A stretch of DNA of 64,000 bases from Sphingomonas sp. SUN039 (GTDB lineage: Bacteria > Pseudomonadota > Alphaproteobacteria > Sphingomonadales > Sphingomonadaceae), in the NCBI RefSeq assembly GCF_024758725.1, contig NZ_CP096972.1:664001-728000 (forward strand), read 5' to 3'. The notes under the pieces were generated by a model. It saw only the letters and a program-made list of their open reading frames with translations, did no database searches and was not told the DNA's origin. Of this stretch, positions 16,743-27,164 are shown piece by piece (position 1 is the stretch's first letter; every line of letters begins with the position of its first letter). A program made the position numbers and the translations under genes.

Positions 16743-17987
16743 ATGCCCGAAGCCACAACTGCGACCGGCATATTGGTGCTCGCCGATGGCACCGCGATTC
16801 GCGGGCGCGGCTTCGGCGCAGAGGGCGTCGCGGTGGGCGAGGTGTGCTTCAACACCGCGATGACCGGCTATCAGGAAGTAATGACCGATCCGTCCTATGC
16901 GGCGCAGATCATCGCCTTTACCTTTCCTCATATCGGCAATGTCGGGGTCAATCCGGAGGATATCGAGGCGACCAACCCCCACGCGGTCGGTTGCATCGTG
17001 CGCGAGGATGTGACCGCGCCGTCGAACTGGCGCGCGGCGGGCGGGTTCGATGCGTGGATGAAGCTCAACGGGCGTATCGGGCTGGCAGGCGTCGATACCC
17101 GCGCGCTGACCCGGCGCATCCGCGAGCTCGGCCCGCCCAACGCCGTGATCGCGCATCGCAAGGACGGCGCGTTCGATGTCGACGAGTTGGTGGCCTTGGC
17201 GCGCGACTGGCCGGGGCTGGAGGGCACCGACCTCGCCAAGCCGGTGACGACGTTGCAGACGTACCAGTGGGACGAGGGGCTGTGGCGGCTGGGTTCCGGT
17301 TACGCTTCGCCGAGCGCCAGCGAGGTGCTCCTTCGAGCGCCAGCGAGAAGCACGGGCAGCGCTGACCTCGCTGGCGCTCGGCCGGGCACCTCGCTGGCGC
17401 TCGGCGAAGAAACTTCCTCGCAGCGCAAGCGCGTCATCGCCATCGATTATGGCCTGAAACGCAACATCCTCCGCAACCTCGTCGATGCGGGCGCCGACGT
17501 CACCGTCGTCCCCGCGACCGCGAGTTTCGACGACATCATGGCGCATGAGCCGCAGGGGCTGTTCCTGTCGAACGGCCCCGGCGACCCTGCGGCGACGGGC
17601 GAGTACGCCGTGCCGGTGATCCGCAAATGGCTCGATACGGGCAAGCCACTGTTCGGCATTTGTCTGGGCCATCAGCTGCTCGGGCTGGCGGTGGGCGCGC
17701 GGACGACCAAGATGCACCAGGGCCACCGCGGTGCGAACCACCCGGTCAAGCGATTGTCCGACGGCCGCGTCGAGATCACCAGCATGAACCACGGCTTCGC
17801 GGTCGAACGCGAAAGCCTGCCCGCCAACGCGCGCGAAACGCATGTGTCGCTGTTCGACGGCAGCAACTGCGGCTTCGAACTGACCGACACATCGGCATTC
17901 AGCGTCCAATACCACCCCGAAGCCAGCCCCGGCCCGCAGGACAGCCATTACCTGTTCGAACGGTTTGTGGGGGAGATGGCAAAGTGA
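16743..17987 (+). CDS. carA: Carbamoyl-phosphate synthase small subunit with in-frame repeat insertion
   Basis: 414 residues from the ATG at 16743. The N-terminal CPSase small domain spans about 8-150 (MTGYQEVMTDPSY is clear). The C-terminal class I amidotransferase domain spans about 225-410, with FGICLGHQ and the QYHPEASPGP His-Glu pair. It makes ammonia for CarB, feeding arginine and pyrimidine synthesis. E. coli CarA is 382 residues; the extra length is explained by residues about 188-223, encoded by a perfect palindromic element (17305-17409) in the interdomain linker. An upstream ATG at 16677 would add 22 residues but lacks conserved sequence. Confidence 0.97.
   Translation: MPEATTATGILVLADGTAIRGRGFGAEGVAVGEVCFNTAMTGYQEVMTDPSYAAQIIAFTFPHIGNVGVNPEDIEATNPHAVGCIVREDVTAPSNWRAAGGFDAWMKLNGRIGLAGVDTRALTRRIRELGPPNAVIAHRKDGAFDVDELVALARDWPGLEGTDLAKPVTTLQTYQWDEGLWRLGSGYASPSASEVLLRAPARSTGSADLAGARPGTSLALGEETSSQRKRVIAIDYGLKRNILRNLVDAGADVTVVPATASFDDIMAHEPQGLFLSNGPGDPAATGEYAVPVIRKWLDTGKPLFGICLGHQLLGLAVGARTTKMHQGHRGANHPVKRLSDGRVEITSMNHGFAVERESLPANARETHVSLFDGSNCGFELTDTSAFSVQYHPEASPGPQDSHYLFERFVGEMAK
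17305..17409. repeat. Palindromic element inserted in frame within carA
   Basis: Outer arms 17305-17328 and 17386-17409 are a perfect 24-base inverted repeat with core GAGCGCCAGCGAG. Inner partial copies lie at about 17331-17350 and 17364-17383, also in opposite directions. The 105 bases equal 35 codons, so the frame is kept, and the segment lies between the two CarA domains. Confidence 0.92.
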
Positions 17988-18301
17988 TTGCTTTGCTAGC
18001 CCTTACTTTGTCTGCCAACGCCTTCGTCACAGTTTGTAATACCCGATCCGACACGTGTTCCAGTCGGCAGCAGGCTATTTCATCCCGAGCGGCGCATTGT
18101 GGAACAAGCGTCACTTTTGGACCCTACACTCACAGACATCCGTCGCCAAACAAGGACAGAGACGCGATTGTCATCGTGCAAGACGCGGCATTTTTTGTGG
18201 TTACTCCTGCAAGATCTGCAACGTCGGCACAACTAAATTGCCTCAAGGACGATAAGGCGCCGTCGCCATTGTTCGTCGCTCCTCTGATTGAAAAGCAATA
18301 A
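17984..18301 (+). CDS. Small secreted cysteine-containing protein between carA and carB, unrecognised
   Basis: 105 residues from a GTG start that overlaps the carA stop as GTGA; its TAA overlaps the carB ATG as TAATG. Both junctions support real translation. The start [14 protein letters not shown] looks like a signal peptide. The mature part has four Cys (NTRSDTC, AAHCGT, LNCLKD and one near the signal end), a [14 protein letters not shown] hydrophobic strand, and no family I recognise. Base composition is clearly less GC-rich than the flanking car genes, and codon use differs. It could be an acquired insert, or a lineage-specific periplasmic protein. Confidence 0.6.
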   Translation: MIALLALTLSANAFVTVCNTRSDTCSSRQQAISSRAAHCGTSVTFGPYTHRHPSPNKDRDAIVIVQDAAFFVVTPARSATSAQLNCLKDDKAPSPLFVAPLIEKQ

Positions 18302-21300
18302 TGCCCAAACGCACTGACATCTCATCCATCCTCATCATCGGTGCCGGGCCCATCGTCATCGGGCAGGCGTGCGAGTTCGATTATTCGGGCACGCAGGCGG
18401 TCAAGGCGTTGAAGGCCGAGGGGTATCGTATCGTCCTGGTCAATTCGAACCCGGCGACGATCATGACCGATCCCGAACTGGCCGACGCCACCTATATCGA
18501 GCCGATCACGCCCGAAATCGTCGCCAAGATCATCGAAAAGGAACGCCCTGACGCCGTCCTTCCCACGATGGGCGGGCAGACCGCGCTCAACACGGCGCTC
18601 GCGCTGTTCAACGACGGCACGCTGGCGAAATACGGCGTCGAGATGATCGGTGCGGATGCCGAGGCCATCGACAAGGCCGAGGACCGGATGAAGTTCCGCG
18701 AGGCGATGACCAAGATCGGCCTCGAAAGCGCGCGCTCGGGCATCGCGCATACATATGATGAGGCGCTGGAAATCCTCGAGCGCACCGGGCTGCCCGCGGT
18801 TATCCGCCCCAGCTTCACCATGGGCGGGACGGGCGGCGGCATTGCGTACAACCGTGCCGAGTTCGAGGAGATCGTGCGCGGTGGGCTCGATGCGTCGCCG
18901 ACCACCGAGGTGCTGATCGAGGAATCGCTGCTCGGCTGGAAAGAGTACGAGATGGAGGTGGTGCGCGACAAAAACGACAACGCTATCATCATCTGTTCGA
19001 TCGAAAACATCGACCCGATGGGCGTCCATACCGGCGATTCGATCACCGTCGCGCCCGCGCTGACGCTGACCGACAAAGAATATCAGATCATGCGCAACGC
19101 GAGCATCGCGTGCCTGCGTGAAATCGGGGTCGAGACCGGTGGGTCGAACGTGCAGTTCGCGGTAAACCCCGCCGACGGCCGCCTGATCGTTATCGAAATG
19201 AACCCGCGCGTGTCGCGGTCCTCGGCGCTGGCGTCGAAGGCGACGGGGTTCCCGATTGCCAAGGTCGCGGCGCTGCTCGCGGTCGGTTACACGCTCGACG
19301 AGATCATGAACGACATCACCGGCGCGACGCCCGCGTCGTTCGAACCGACCATCGATTATGTCGTGACCAAAATCCCGCGCTTTGCCTTCGAGAAGTTCAA
19401 GGGGGCGGAGCCGCTGCTCTCGACCGCCATGAAGAGCGTCGGCGAGGTCATGGCCATCGGGCGGAATATTCACGAGTCGATGCAAAAGGCGTTGCGGGGC
19501 CTCGAAACTGGTTTGTCGGGTTTCAACCAGGTCGATGCGCTGGTCGGTGCGCCGCGCGACGAAATCATTGCCGCGCTGAGCCGCGCGACGCCCGACCGGC
19601 TGCTGGTCGCAGCACAGGCGTTGCGCGAAGGTCTGAGCGTCGCGGACATCCATGCGGTGTCGAAATTCGACCCGTGGTTCCTCGACCGGCTGGCCGAAAT
19701 CGTCGCGGCGGAGGACGGGGTCGTTGCGAACGGCCTGCCGCAGGATGCCGACGGGCTGCGGCGGCTGAAAGCGATGGGCTTTTCCGACAAGCGTCTCGCC
19801 TGGCTCGCGCTGCGCGGATCGGGCCTGCGCGAGGGCACGCGGCAGGCCTTCGGGCGCGCGTCGGGCCTGATCGGCGAGGCAGTGCGCGCGATGACCGGCG
19901 GGGCGAGCGAGGCCGATGTCCGCGCGCTGCGCCACCGGCTGGGCGTGCGCCCCGTGTTCAAGAGGATCGACACCTGTGCGGCGGAATTCGCCGCGCCCAC
20001 CGCGTACATGTATTCGACTTACGAAGCGCCGAGTTTCGGCACGCCGGAGTGCGAAGCCGCGCCGAGCGACCGCGAGAAGATCGTCATTCTGGGCGGCGGA
20101 CCCAACCGGATCGGGCAGGGGATCGAATTCGATTATTGCTGCTGCCACGCCTGCTTTGCGCTGGCGGATGCGGGCTATGAGACGATCATGGTCAACTGCA
20201 ACCCGGAGACAGTGTCGACCGATTATGATACGTCGGACCGCCTGTATTTCGAGCCGTTGACCGCTGAGGACGTCCTCGAAATCCTGCACGTCGAGCAGCA
20301 GAACGGCACGCTGAAGGGCGTGATCGTCCAGTTCGGCGGGCAGACGCCGCTCAACCTCGCCAAGGCGCTGGAAGAGGCGGGGATTCCGATTCTCGGCACC
20401 AGCCCCAAAGCCATCGATCTCGCCGAAGACCGCGAGCAATTTGCGGCGCTGGTCACGCGGCTTGGGCTGAAACAGCCCGACAACGGCATCGCGCGCAGCC
20501 GGGACGAGGCGGTCGCGGTCGCAACCCGCATTGGCTACCCGGTGCTGATGCGGCCCAGCTTCGTGCTCGGCGGTCGCGCGATGGAAATCGTCGATACCGA
20601 GGCGCAGCTCGAGCATTATATTGCGACCGCCGTGCAGGTGTCGGGCGATGCGCCGGTGCTGATCGACCGCTATCTGCGCGACGCGGTCGAAGTCGATGTC
20701 GATGCGATTGCCGATGGAAAACAGGTGGTTGTCGCCGGTATCCTCCAGCATATCGAGGAGGCCGGCGTCCATTCGGGCGACAGTGCGTGCTCGCTGCCGC
20801 CGTACAGCCTCGCCCCCGAAATCGTCGCCGAGATCGCGCGGCAGGCCGAAGTACTGGCGACGGCCTTGTCGGTGCGCGGCCTGATGAATGTGCAGTTCGC
20901 GGTCAAGGACGGCGAAGTCTATATCATCGAGGTCAACCCGCGTGCGTCGCGGACGGTGCCGTTCGTCGCCAAGGCAATCGGCGCGCCCATCGCCAAGATC
21001 GCGGCGCGTGTGATGGCGGGCGAGATGCTGGCGGACCTGCCGCCGATCGACCTCGACATCCCGCATATCGCGGTGAAGGAGGCCGTCTTCCCGTTCGCGC
21101 GCTTCCCGGGCGTTGATCCAGTTCTTTCACCGGAAATGAAAAGTACCGGCGAAGTCATGGGGATCGATAGCGATTTTGCGCGTGCCTTTGCCAAGGCGCA
21201 GCTTGGGGCAGGCACGATCCTGCCTGCCTCGGGCAAGCTGTTCGTTTCGGTCAAGGACACCGACAAGCCGGTCGTCCTGCCAGCGGTACGCCAACTCGCG

Positions 21301-21636
21301 GCCCTCGGATTCACCGTGATCGCGACCGACGGTACCGCGCGCTATCTGGCGGGCGAGGGCGTCACGGTCGAGCGCGTCAACAAGGTCGCCCAGGGGCGCC
21401 CGCACATCGTCGATCGCGTTGTTGATGGCGATATCGCGCTGATCTTCAACACGACCGAAGGCTGGCAGTCGCTGAAAGACAGCGAAAGTATCCGCCGGGC
21501 AGGGCTGATGAACAAGGTGCCGCAGTTCACCACGGCATCGGCGTCTGTCGCAGCAGTACAGGCGATTGCTGCACTGCAAAACAGCGACCTTGAAGTTCGG
21601 CCTCTTCAGTCTTATCATCTTCGGCTCGCAAGCTGA
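18301..21636 (+). CDS. carB: Carbamoyl-phosphate synthase large subunit
   Basis: A 1111-residue enzyme of two homologous synthetase halves. ATP-grasp motifs include [18 protein letters not shown] in the first half and [16 protein letters not shown] in the second. The MGS-like allosteric domain occupies the last 150 residues. The first half starts with [18 protein letters not shown] and the second with [17 protein letters not shown]. It assembles carbamoyl phosphate from bicarbonate, ammonia delivered by CarA and two ATP. The start overlaps the preceding small gene as TAATG. The C-terminal extension [16 protein letters not shown] is slightly long for the family. Confidence 0.98.
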   Translation: MPKRTDISSILIIGAGPIVIGQACEFDYSGTQAVKALKAEGYRIVLVNSNPATIMTDPELADATYIEPITPEIVAKIIEKERPDAVLPTMGGQTALNTALALFNDGTLAKYGVEMIGADAEAIDKAEDRMKFREAMTKIGLESARSGIAHTYDEALEILERTGLPAVIRPSFTMGGTGGGIAYNRAEFEEIVRGGLDASPTTEVLIEESLLGWKEYEMEVVRDKNDNAIIICSIENIDPMGVHTGDSITVAPALTLTDKEYQIMRNASIACLREIGVETGGSNVQFAVNPADGRLIVIEMNPRVSRSSALASKATGFPIAKVAALLAVGYTLDEIMNDITGATPASFEPTIDYVVTKIPRFAFEKFKGAEPLLSTAMKSVGEVMAIGRNIHESMQKALRGLETGLSGFNQVDALVGAPRDEIIAALSRATPDRLLVAAQALREGLSVADIHAVSKFDPWFLDRLAEIVAAEDGVVANGLPQDADGLRRLKAMGFSDKRLAWLALRGSGLREGTRQAFGRASGLIGEAVRAMTGGASEADVRALRHRLGVRPVFKRIDTCAAEFAAPTAYMYSTYEAPSFGTPECEAAPSDREKIVILGGGPNRIGQGIEFDYCCCHACFALADAGYETIMVNCNPETVSTDYDTSDRLYFEPLTAEDVLEILHVEQQNGTLKGVIVQFGGQTPLNLAKALEEAGIPILGTSPKAIDLAEDREQFAALVTRLGLKQPDNGIARSRDEAVAVATRIGYPVLMRPSFVLGGRAMEIVDTEAQLEHYIATAVQVSGDAPVLIDRYLRDAVEVDVDAIADGKQVVVAGILQHIEEAGVHSGDSACSLPPYSLAPEIVAEIARQAEVLATALSVRGLMNVQFAVKDGEVYIIEVNPRASRTVPFVAKAIGAPIAKIAARVMAGEMLADLPPIDLDIPHIAVKEAVFPFARFPGVDPVLSPEMKSTGEVMGIDSDFARAFAKAQLGAGTILPASGKLFVSVKDTDKPVVLPAVRQLAALGFTVIATDGTARYLAGEGVTVERVNKVAQGRPHIVDRVVDGDIALIFNTTEGWQSLKDSESIRRAGLMNKVPQFTTASASVAAVQAIAALQNSDLEVRPLQSYHLRLAS

Positions 21637-21716
21637 CTCCCGACAGATGCGACGATGACAGGCTCCGGTGCGTTACCGGGGTCTCAACAGGGTTTTGACC
21701 GAGGGGTTTTGCGAAG

Positions 21717-22193
21717 ATGGCGACGGTAGACAAGATGCCGATGCTGATCGAGGGGCAGCGGATGCTCAACGAACAGCTGGTGCTGCTGAAAGCCGAGCGG
21801 CCCGAGGTGATCGACGCCATCGAGGAAGCGCGCGCGCACGGCGACCTGTCCGAAAACGCTGAATATCACGCGGCAAAGGAACGTCAGGGCCAGATCGAGG
21901 CGATGATCGTCGATATCGAGTCGAAGCTCAGCCGCGCGACGATCATCGATCCGAAGGAACTGTCGGGCGACAAGATCGTCTTCGGCGCGACGGTGACGTT
22001 GCTCGACGATGACGACAAGCCGGTCAAATACCAGATCGTCGGCGAAACCGAGGCCGATGCCAAGGCGGGCCGCATTTCGTATAATTCGCCGCTCGGTCGT
22101 GCGCTGATCGGGCGCAAATCGGGTGACGACATCGAAGTCTCGGTGCCCGCCGGCGACCGTTATTATTCGGTGTCGAAGATCGAGTTTATCTGA
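21717..22193 (+). CDS. greA: Transcription elongation factor GreA
   Basis: A 158-residue factor with the N-terminal coiled coil ([15 protein letters not shown] to [16 protein letters not shown], whose acidic tip DLSENAEY reaches the RNA polymerase active site) and the C-terminal FKBP-like domain ([23 protein letters not shown]). It rescues backtracked polymerase by stimulating transcript cleavage. The length is standard. It lies 80 bases after carB, an association seen in many proteobacteria, and three bases before the rhomboid gene. Confidence 0.98.
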   Translation: MATVDKMPMLIEGQRMLNEQLVLLKAERPEVIDAIEEARAHGDLSENAEYHAAKERQGQIEAMIVDIESKLSRATIIDPKELSGDKIVFGATVTLLDDDDKPVKYQIVGETEADAKAGRISYNSPLGRALIGRKSGDDIEVSVPAGDRYYSVSKIEFI

Positions 22194-22195
22194 AC

Positions 22196-22819
22196 GTGCA
22201 GCCGTCCCGTCCCTTGCGGGCGACGGCGGCCATCGCGGTTGTCACGGCGCTGGCGTTCGTGGCGCAGGGTTTCGCCGGTCCGCATGTCATTTTGCAGGGC
22301 GGATTCATTCCCGCGCGGTTCAGCGAAGTCGCGCCGTTCACCGCTGTCCCCTTTGCGCTGACGCCGTTGACTGCAACACTGCTGCATGGCGGCTGGCTCC
22401 ACCTCGGGTTCAACCTGCTAATGCTCGTCTATTGCGGACGGCAGGTGGAGGGCGTGCTCGGCGGGCTGCGGCTGGTCATCCTGTATATTGTCGGCGCTTA
22501 CGGTGCGGCGCTCGGACAGTTCCTGATCGATCCCGGCTCGACCGGCCCGATGATCGGCGCGAGCGGGGCGATATCGGCAGTGGTCGGGACATACGCGCTG
22601 ATGTTCGGGCGCGGGCAGGTCAAACGCATCGGCCCGGTGCCGGGGGTCGTCGTGCGTGCGCTGTGGCTCGCGGTGGCGTGGACGATCCTGCAATGGGGCA
22701 TCGGCTTCGCCAGCGGCGGCACCGCCTCGCCGATTGCATTCGCCGCGCATATTGGCGGGTTCGTGACCGGGCTGGCGCTGGCCTATCCGCTACTCGAATG
22801 GCGGTATCGCTACGGCTAG
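22196..22819 (+). CDS. Rhomboid-family intramembrane serine protease
   Basis: A 207-residue membrane protein from a GTG start two bases after greA. Six hydrophobic segments can be drawn. The catalytic pair is visible: Ser in GASGAISAVVG (about residue 122) and His in AAHIGGFVTGLALAY (about 182). The LLHGGWLHLGFNLLML segment matches the conserved HxxxHxxxN of family members. Such proteases cut transmembrane substrates; none can be named. Its end overlaps the convergent DUF4170 gene by four bases. Confidence 0.88.
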   Translation: MQPSRPLRATAAIAVVTALAFVAQGFAGPHVILQGGFIPARFSEVAPFTAVPFALTPLTATLLHGGWLHLGFNLLMLVYCGRQVEGVLGGLRLVILYIVGAYGAALGQFLIDPGSTGPMIGASGAISAVVGTYALMFGRGQVKRIGPVPGVVVRALWLAVAWTILQWGIGFASGGTASPIAFAAHIGGFVTGLALAYPLLEWRYRYG

Positions 22820-23034
22820 GCGGTTATGTCCGGTTCGAGCAGCCGGTGCAGGTGCACGACGACATAGCGCATCTCGGCATCGTCGACCGTCTTTTGCGCC
22901 GCACCGCGCCATGCTTTTTCGGCGGATTTGAAATCGGGAAAAATCCCGACCACGTCGAGTTTCGACGGATCCTTGAAATCCAGGGTTTGGGGGTCGGTCA
23001 CGCGGCCGCCGAAGACGAGGTGGAGTTTGCTCAT
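22816..23034 (-). CDS. DUF4170 family protein
   Basis: 72 residues from MSKLHLVFGGRVTDP, with DVVGIFPDFKSAEKAWRG and MRYVVVHLHRLLEP. This pattern is that of the small alphaproteobacterial DUF4170 proteins of unknown function. A longer upstream start would add a basic, non-conserved piece, so the internal ATG is preferred. It is convergent with the rhomboid gene (four-base overlap) and lies downstream of the YqjK-like gene in the same direction. No membrane segment or catalytic motif is seen. Confidence 0.75.
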   Translation of the reverse strand: MSKLHLVFGGRVTDPQTLDFKDPSKLDVVGIFPDFKSAEKAWRGAAQKTVDDAEMRYVVVHLHRLLEPDITA

Positions 23035-23050
23035 GCGCCGCGCCGTAGCG

Positions 23051-23344
23051 TCATTCCGACGGCAAATCACCGCTTTTCTTGATCCTGGTCCGGTGCGCGG
23101 CGCGTAGCACGATGGCCGAAGCGATTGCCGCTGCGCCGCCGACTGCCGCGGTTATACGACGCCGCTTGGTAATACCGCGCTTCAGCAGGACGCGACCGGC
23201 ACGTGCCGCGAGCAATTCTGCGGCCTCTGCAACCAGCAAACGCGGTGCCAGACGCCCGCGCAACTTGTGCGAGGTGTCGATCATCGCCTGTCGCGCCGAA
23301 TCGCGTGCCTCGGTGGCCGCTTCGAGCTCGCGGGTTTCCTTCAT
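23051..23344 (-). CDS. YqjK-like small protein
   Basis: 97 residues. An amphipathic, charged N-terminal half (MKETRELEAATEARDSARQA) and a single hydrophobic stretch (ITAAVGGAAAIASAIVLRAA), followed by a basic tail. I do not recognise a firm family; the layout and position third after YqjD- and YqjE-like genes parallels E. coli yqjD-yqjE-yqjK. It may be anchored to the inner membrane. It starts four bases after the YqjE-like gene, so the three are one operon. Confidence 0.6.
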   Translation of the reverse strand: MKETRELEAATEARDSARQAMIDTSHKLRGRLAPRLLVAEAAELLAARAGRVLLKRGITKRRRITAAVGGAAAIASAIVLRAAHRTRIKKSGDLPSE

Positions 23345-23348
23345 CGGC

Positions 23349-23729
23349 CTATCCTTCCCGGGTCAGCTTACGCAATTGCAGCCGTCCCGCCTGGGCAGCG
23401 ATCGCCGCCACCAAGACGGCCACTGCAACGACGATTGCGGTCGCCCAGCCGGCACCGACGACGGGCGTCAGCGCGAACATTGCCCCGACCAGCAAGGCGA
23501 CCAGTGTTCCGGCCAGCAGCGTTGCCGACAGCGTCAGCAGGCCGAGCCCGATCGCCGCAACGATCAGCCGCCGCCGGGCCTCGGCGCGAAACACAGCCGC
23601 CTCGGCATTAAGCCAGTCGCGACCGTCGTCGACCAGTTCGGCGAACAGGTCGGGCACCGATTGGCGACCGGCGGCGTCGCCGTTCACGACGGGGCTGTCA
23701 TCGACCGGATCGACCGTCGCCCCGGCCAA
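23349..23729 (-). CDS. YqjE-like phage-holin-family (Holin-X) membrane protein
   Basis: About 126 residues. An N-terminal amphipathic segment (VPDLFAELVDDGRDWLNAEAAVFRAE) precedes two long hydrophobic helices (about residues 55-110), the layout of the Actino-holin-X/YqjE family. Despite the name these are not phage genes and no phage genes are near. The start is uncertain: TTG at 23729 or an internal GTG about 14 codons later. It sits three bases after the YqjD-like gene, so co-translation is likely. Confidence 0.75.
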   Translation of the reverse strand: MAGATVDPVDDSPVVNGDAAGRQSVPDLFAELVDDGRDWLNAEAAVFRAEARRRLIVAAIGLGLLTLSATLLAGTLVALLVGAMFALTPVVGAGWATAIVVAVAVLVAAIAAQAGRLQLRKLTREG

Positions 23730-23732
23730 GTT

Positions 23733-24206
23733 CTAGGCTCCGGTATCGTCGGAAGATTTTTTGGCGGAACCCCTGAACATCGACACGACAAAAAGGCCGA
23801 TGGCAGCGACGGCACCGATCGCGATGGCAGGACGCTTGCGGACGAAGGCGGTGGTGTCCGCCACAATGTCGTCGACATCCTTGTTCTGCAGCGTCGTCGC
23901 CGCGTTCGACACGGTCGAGGCGGCCTTTCGTGCATAGTCGCCGTATTGGGTGCCGACGCGCTCATCGACAACCGATGCCGCACTTTCCGCGAGCTTCGAG
24001 ATTTCGCCGAGCGCCTCGGCGGCCATGTCCTTGCCCTGCGTCGCGGCCTTTCGCGCCGAATCGATGGCTTCGGAACCGAGCGCCGACGCCTGCTCCTTGA
24101 CCTTCGCCACACTCAGTTTGGCATCGTCGATAGCGGGCGTGGCAACGGCAACGATTTCCTTTGCGGTCTCGGCGACCGCTTCCTTCGTTTTGGGGGTACG
24201 GGCCAT
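23733..24206 (-). CDS. ElaB/YqjD/DUF883-like membrane-anchored protein
   Basis: 157 residues from the ATG preceded by AAGGAG. Residues 1-120 are a long Ala/Lys/Glu-rich helix, likely coiled coil (TKEAVAETAKEIV, KVKEQASALGSEAI, YARKAASTVS), followed by RKRPAIAIGAVAAIGLFVVSMF, the C-terminal anchor typical of YqjD. Known YqjD of E. coli is a stationary-phase inner-membrane protein that binds ribosomes; transfer of that role here is inference. It heads the three-gene set with YqjE- and YqjK-like proteins, divergent from enolase. Confidence 0.75.
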   Translation of the reverse strand: MARTPKTKEAVAETAKEIVAVATPAIDDAKLSVAKVKEQASALGSEAIDSARKAATQGKDMAAEALGEISKLAESAASVVDERVGTQYGDYARKAASTVSNAATTLQNKDVDDIVADTTAFVRKRPAIAIGAVAAIGLFVVSMFRGSAKKSSDDTGA

Positions 24207-24317
24207 CGAGTGAAACTCCTTGGTTGGCAGGCGGCAGGTGCAAGCAAGATAGTGCAGCGCACAAGAACTGCCAGTCCCCAATCGTTACGGTTTGCGCTGT
24301 GTGTGCGGCTCAACTAG

Positions 24318-25652
<1,335 letters not shown>

Positions 25653-25680
25653 TTCGGCGAATCGGCTGTGATTCAAGGGG

Positions 25681-25995
25681 TTGGTGGCGAAGTCTAAAAC
25701 CTTCTGGATCAATCTGCGCGCAGCGGCTGCCCCGGCGGCAGCGCTGATTGTCGTCGCCTTTTTCGGCGGATATGCGTTGCTAGGGCCCAATGGCGCATTG
25801 GCATGGGGCGATTATTCGCGCCAGCTCAAGGAACGCAATGCCCAGCTCGACCGCGTCGAAAAGGCGCGGGGCGAACTGGCCAACCGTGTCGCGTTGCTCG
25901 ACGGACGTCATGCCGACCGCGACCTTGCCGATGAATTGGTGCGCCGCGATCTGGGGCTGGTCGAACCGGGCGAACGGGTTATTCGCTGGAAATAA
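25681..25995 (+). CDS. ftsB: Cell-division septum protein FtsB/DivIC family
   Basis: About 104 residues: a short cytoplasmic start, a membrane helix (AAALIVVAFFGGYALLG), and a periplasmic coiled coil (YSRQLKERNAQLDRVEKARGEL) ending in DELVRRDLGLVEPGERVI, a landmark of FtsB/DivIC that binds FtsL and FtsQ. The start is TTG at 25681 or GTG three bases later, both close to AAGGGG; no ATG is available. Its position between eno and pdhA matches that of ftsB-like genes in related genomes. Confidence 0.88.
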   Translation: MVAKSKTFWINLRAAAAPAAALIVVAFFGGYALLGPNGALAWGDYSRQLKERNAQLDRVEKARGELANRVALLDGRHADRDLADELVRRDLGLVEPGERVIRWK

Positions 25996-26096
25996 CCGAT
26001 ACGGTTTCCTGACACTTTTCTAATACGCCAGATACGAAAACTATCGCCTTTACCGTAGCGTCAACTTGCGCGGTCATCGCCGGGGCGCTTATAGCA

Positions 26097-27164
26097 ATGT
26101 CGATAACAGCACCCGGGAAAGGCTCGTCTGTGGCAAAAGCCGCCGCCAAGGCAGAAACATCCGCTATCGCCCGTCCGCCAGAGCCGCAGCGCTACCAGGC
26201 AACTACCGAAGAAATGATGTTGTTTTACCGGCAGATGCTGCTCATCCGCCGGTTCGAGGAAAAGGCGGGTCAGCTGTACGGCCTCGGCCTGATCGGGGGG
26301 TTCTGTCACCTCTATATCGGCCAGGAGGCGGTTGCGGTCGGTCTGCAGTCGGCGCTGACCATCGGGCTGGATTCGGTCATCACCGGCTATCGCGACCACG
26401 GCCACATGCTGCTCTGCGATATCGAACCGAAGGTGGTCATGGCCGAGCTGACCGGCCGTGCGGCGGGCATATCGCGCGGCAAGGGCGGGTCGATGCACAT
26501 GTTCGACGTCGCCAAGGGGTTTTACGGCGGGCATGGCATTGTCGGCGCGCAGGTGTCGTTGGGCGCGGGCCTGGGCTTCGCGCATAAATACCGGGGCGAT
26601 GGCGGCATCGCGATTGCCTATTTCGGCGATGGTGCTGCGAACCAGGGGCAGGTCTACGAGAGCTTCAACATGGCAGCGCTGTGGAAGCTGCCGATCGTGT
26701 TCGTCATCGAGAACAACGGCTATGCCATGGGCACCAGCACCGCGCGCGGCAGTTCCGAAACCGATTTCCACCGGCGCGGCGAGAGTTTCCGCCTTCCCGG
26801 CATCCAGGTCGACGGGATGGACGTGCTCGCGGTACGCGGTGCCGCCGAGGCGGCATTCAAATGGGTGCGCGACGGCAACGGGCCGGTGCTGATGGAGCTC
26901 AAGACGTACCGCTACCGCGGACATTCGATGTCCGATCCGGCGAAATACCGCAGCCGCGACGAGGTCCAGTCGATGCGCGACCAGCACGATCCCATCGAGG
27001 GCCTGAAAAAAACGCTCGAGGCGGCTGGCGTCACGGACGATGCGCTGAAGGCCATCGACAAGGAAATCCGTACGCTGGTCGCCGAAGCTGCCGATTTCGC
27101 CGAACAATCGCCCGAGCCGGATTTGAGCGAACTCCATACCGACGTGCTGGTGGGGCAATATTAA
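26097..27164 (+). CDS. pdhA: Pyruvate dehydrogenase E1 component subunit alpha
   Basis: A 355-residue thiamine-diphosphate enzyme subunit. The motif [31 protein letters not shown] is the TPP-binding GDG-X-N region (quoted here in parts: GDGAANQGQ and [10 protein letters not shown]). [15 protein letters not shown] and the phosphorylation-loop region [15 protein letters not shown] are also conserved. With the beta subunit it decarboxylates pyruvate to feed acetyl groups to E2. The stop overlaps the pdhB start as TAATG. No E2 or E3 gene is visible in the window. Confidence 0.97.
   Translation: MSITAPGKGSSVAKAAAKAETSAIARPPEPQRYQATTEEMMLFYRQMLLIRRFEEKAGQLYGLGLIGGFCHLYIGQEAVAVGLQSALTIGLDSVITGYRDHGHMLLCDIEPKVVMAELTGRAAGISRGKGGSMHMFDVAKGFYGGHGIVGAQVSLGAGLGFAHKYRGDGGIAIAYFGDGAANQGQVYESFNMAALWKLPIVFVIENNGYAMGTSTARGSSETDFHRRGESFRLPGIQVDGMDVLAVRGAAEAAFKWVRDGNGPVLMELKTYRYRGHSMSDPAKYRSRDEVQSMRDQHDPIEGLKKTLEAAGVTDDALKAIDKEIRTLVAEAADFAEQSPEPDLSELHTDVLVGQY

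Noticed and set aside
18322-21066. A very long open frame on the minus strand opposite carB.
   Set aside because: GC-rich codon periodicity opens antisense frames; the translation is Arg/His-rich with no family motifs, while carB is unmistakable. The same applies to many other shadows.
23349-23729. Phage holin or prophage remnant.
   Set aside because: The holin-X family is widespread outside phages, and the neighbours form a YqjD-like operon; no phage genes are present.
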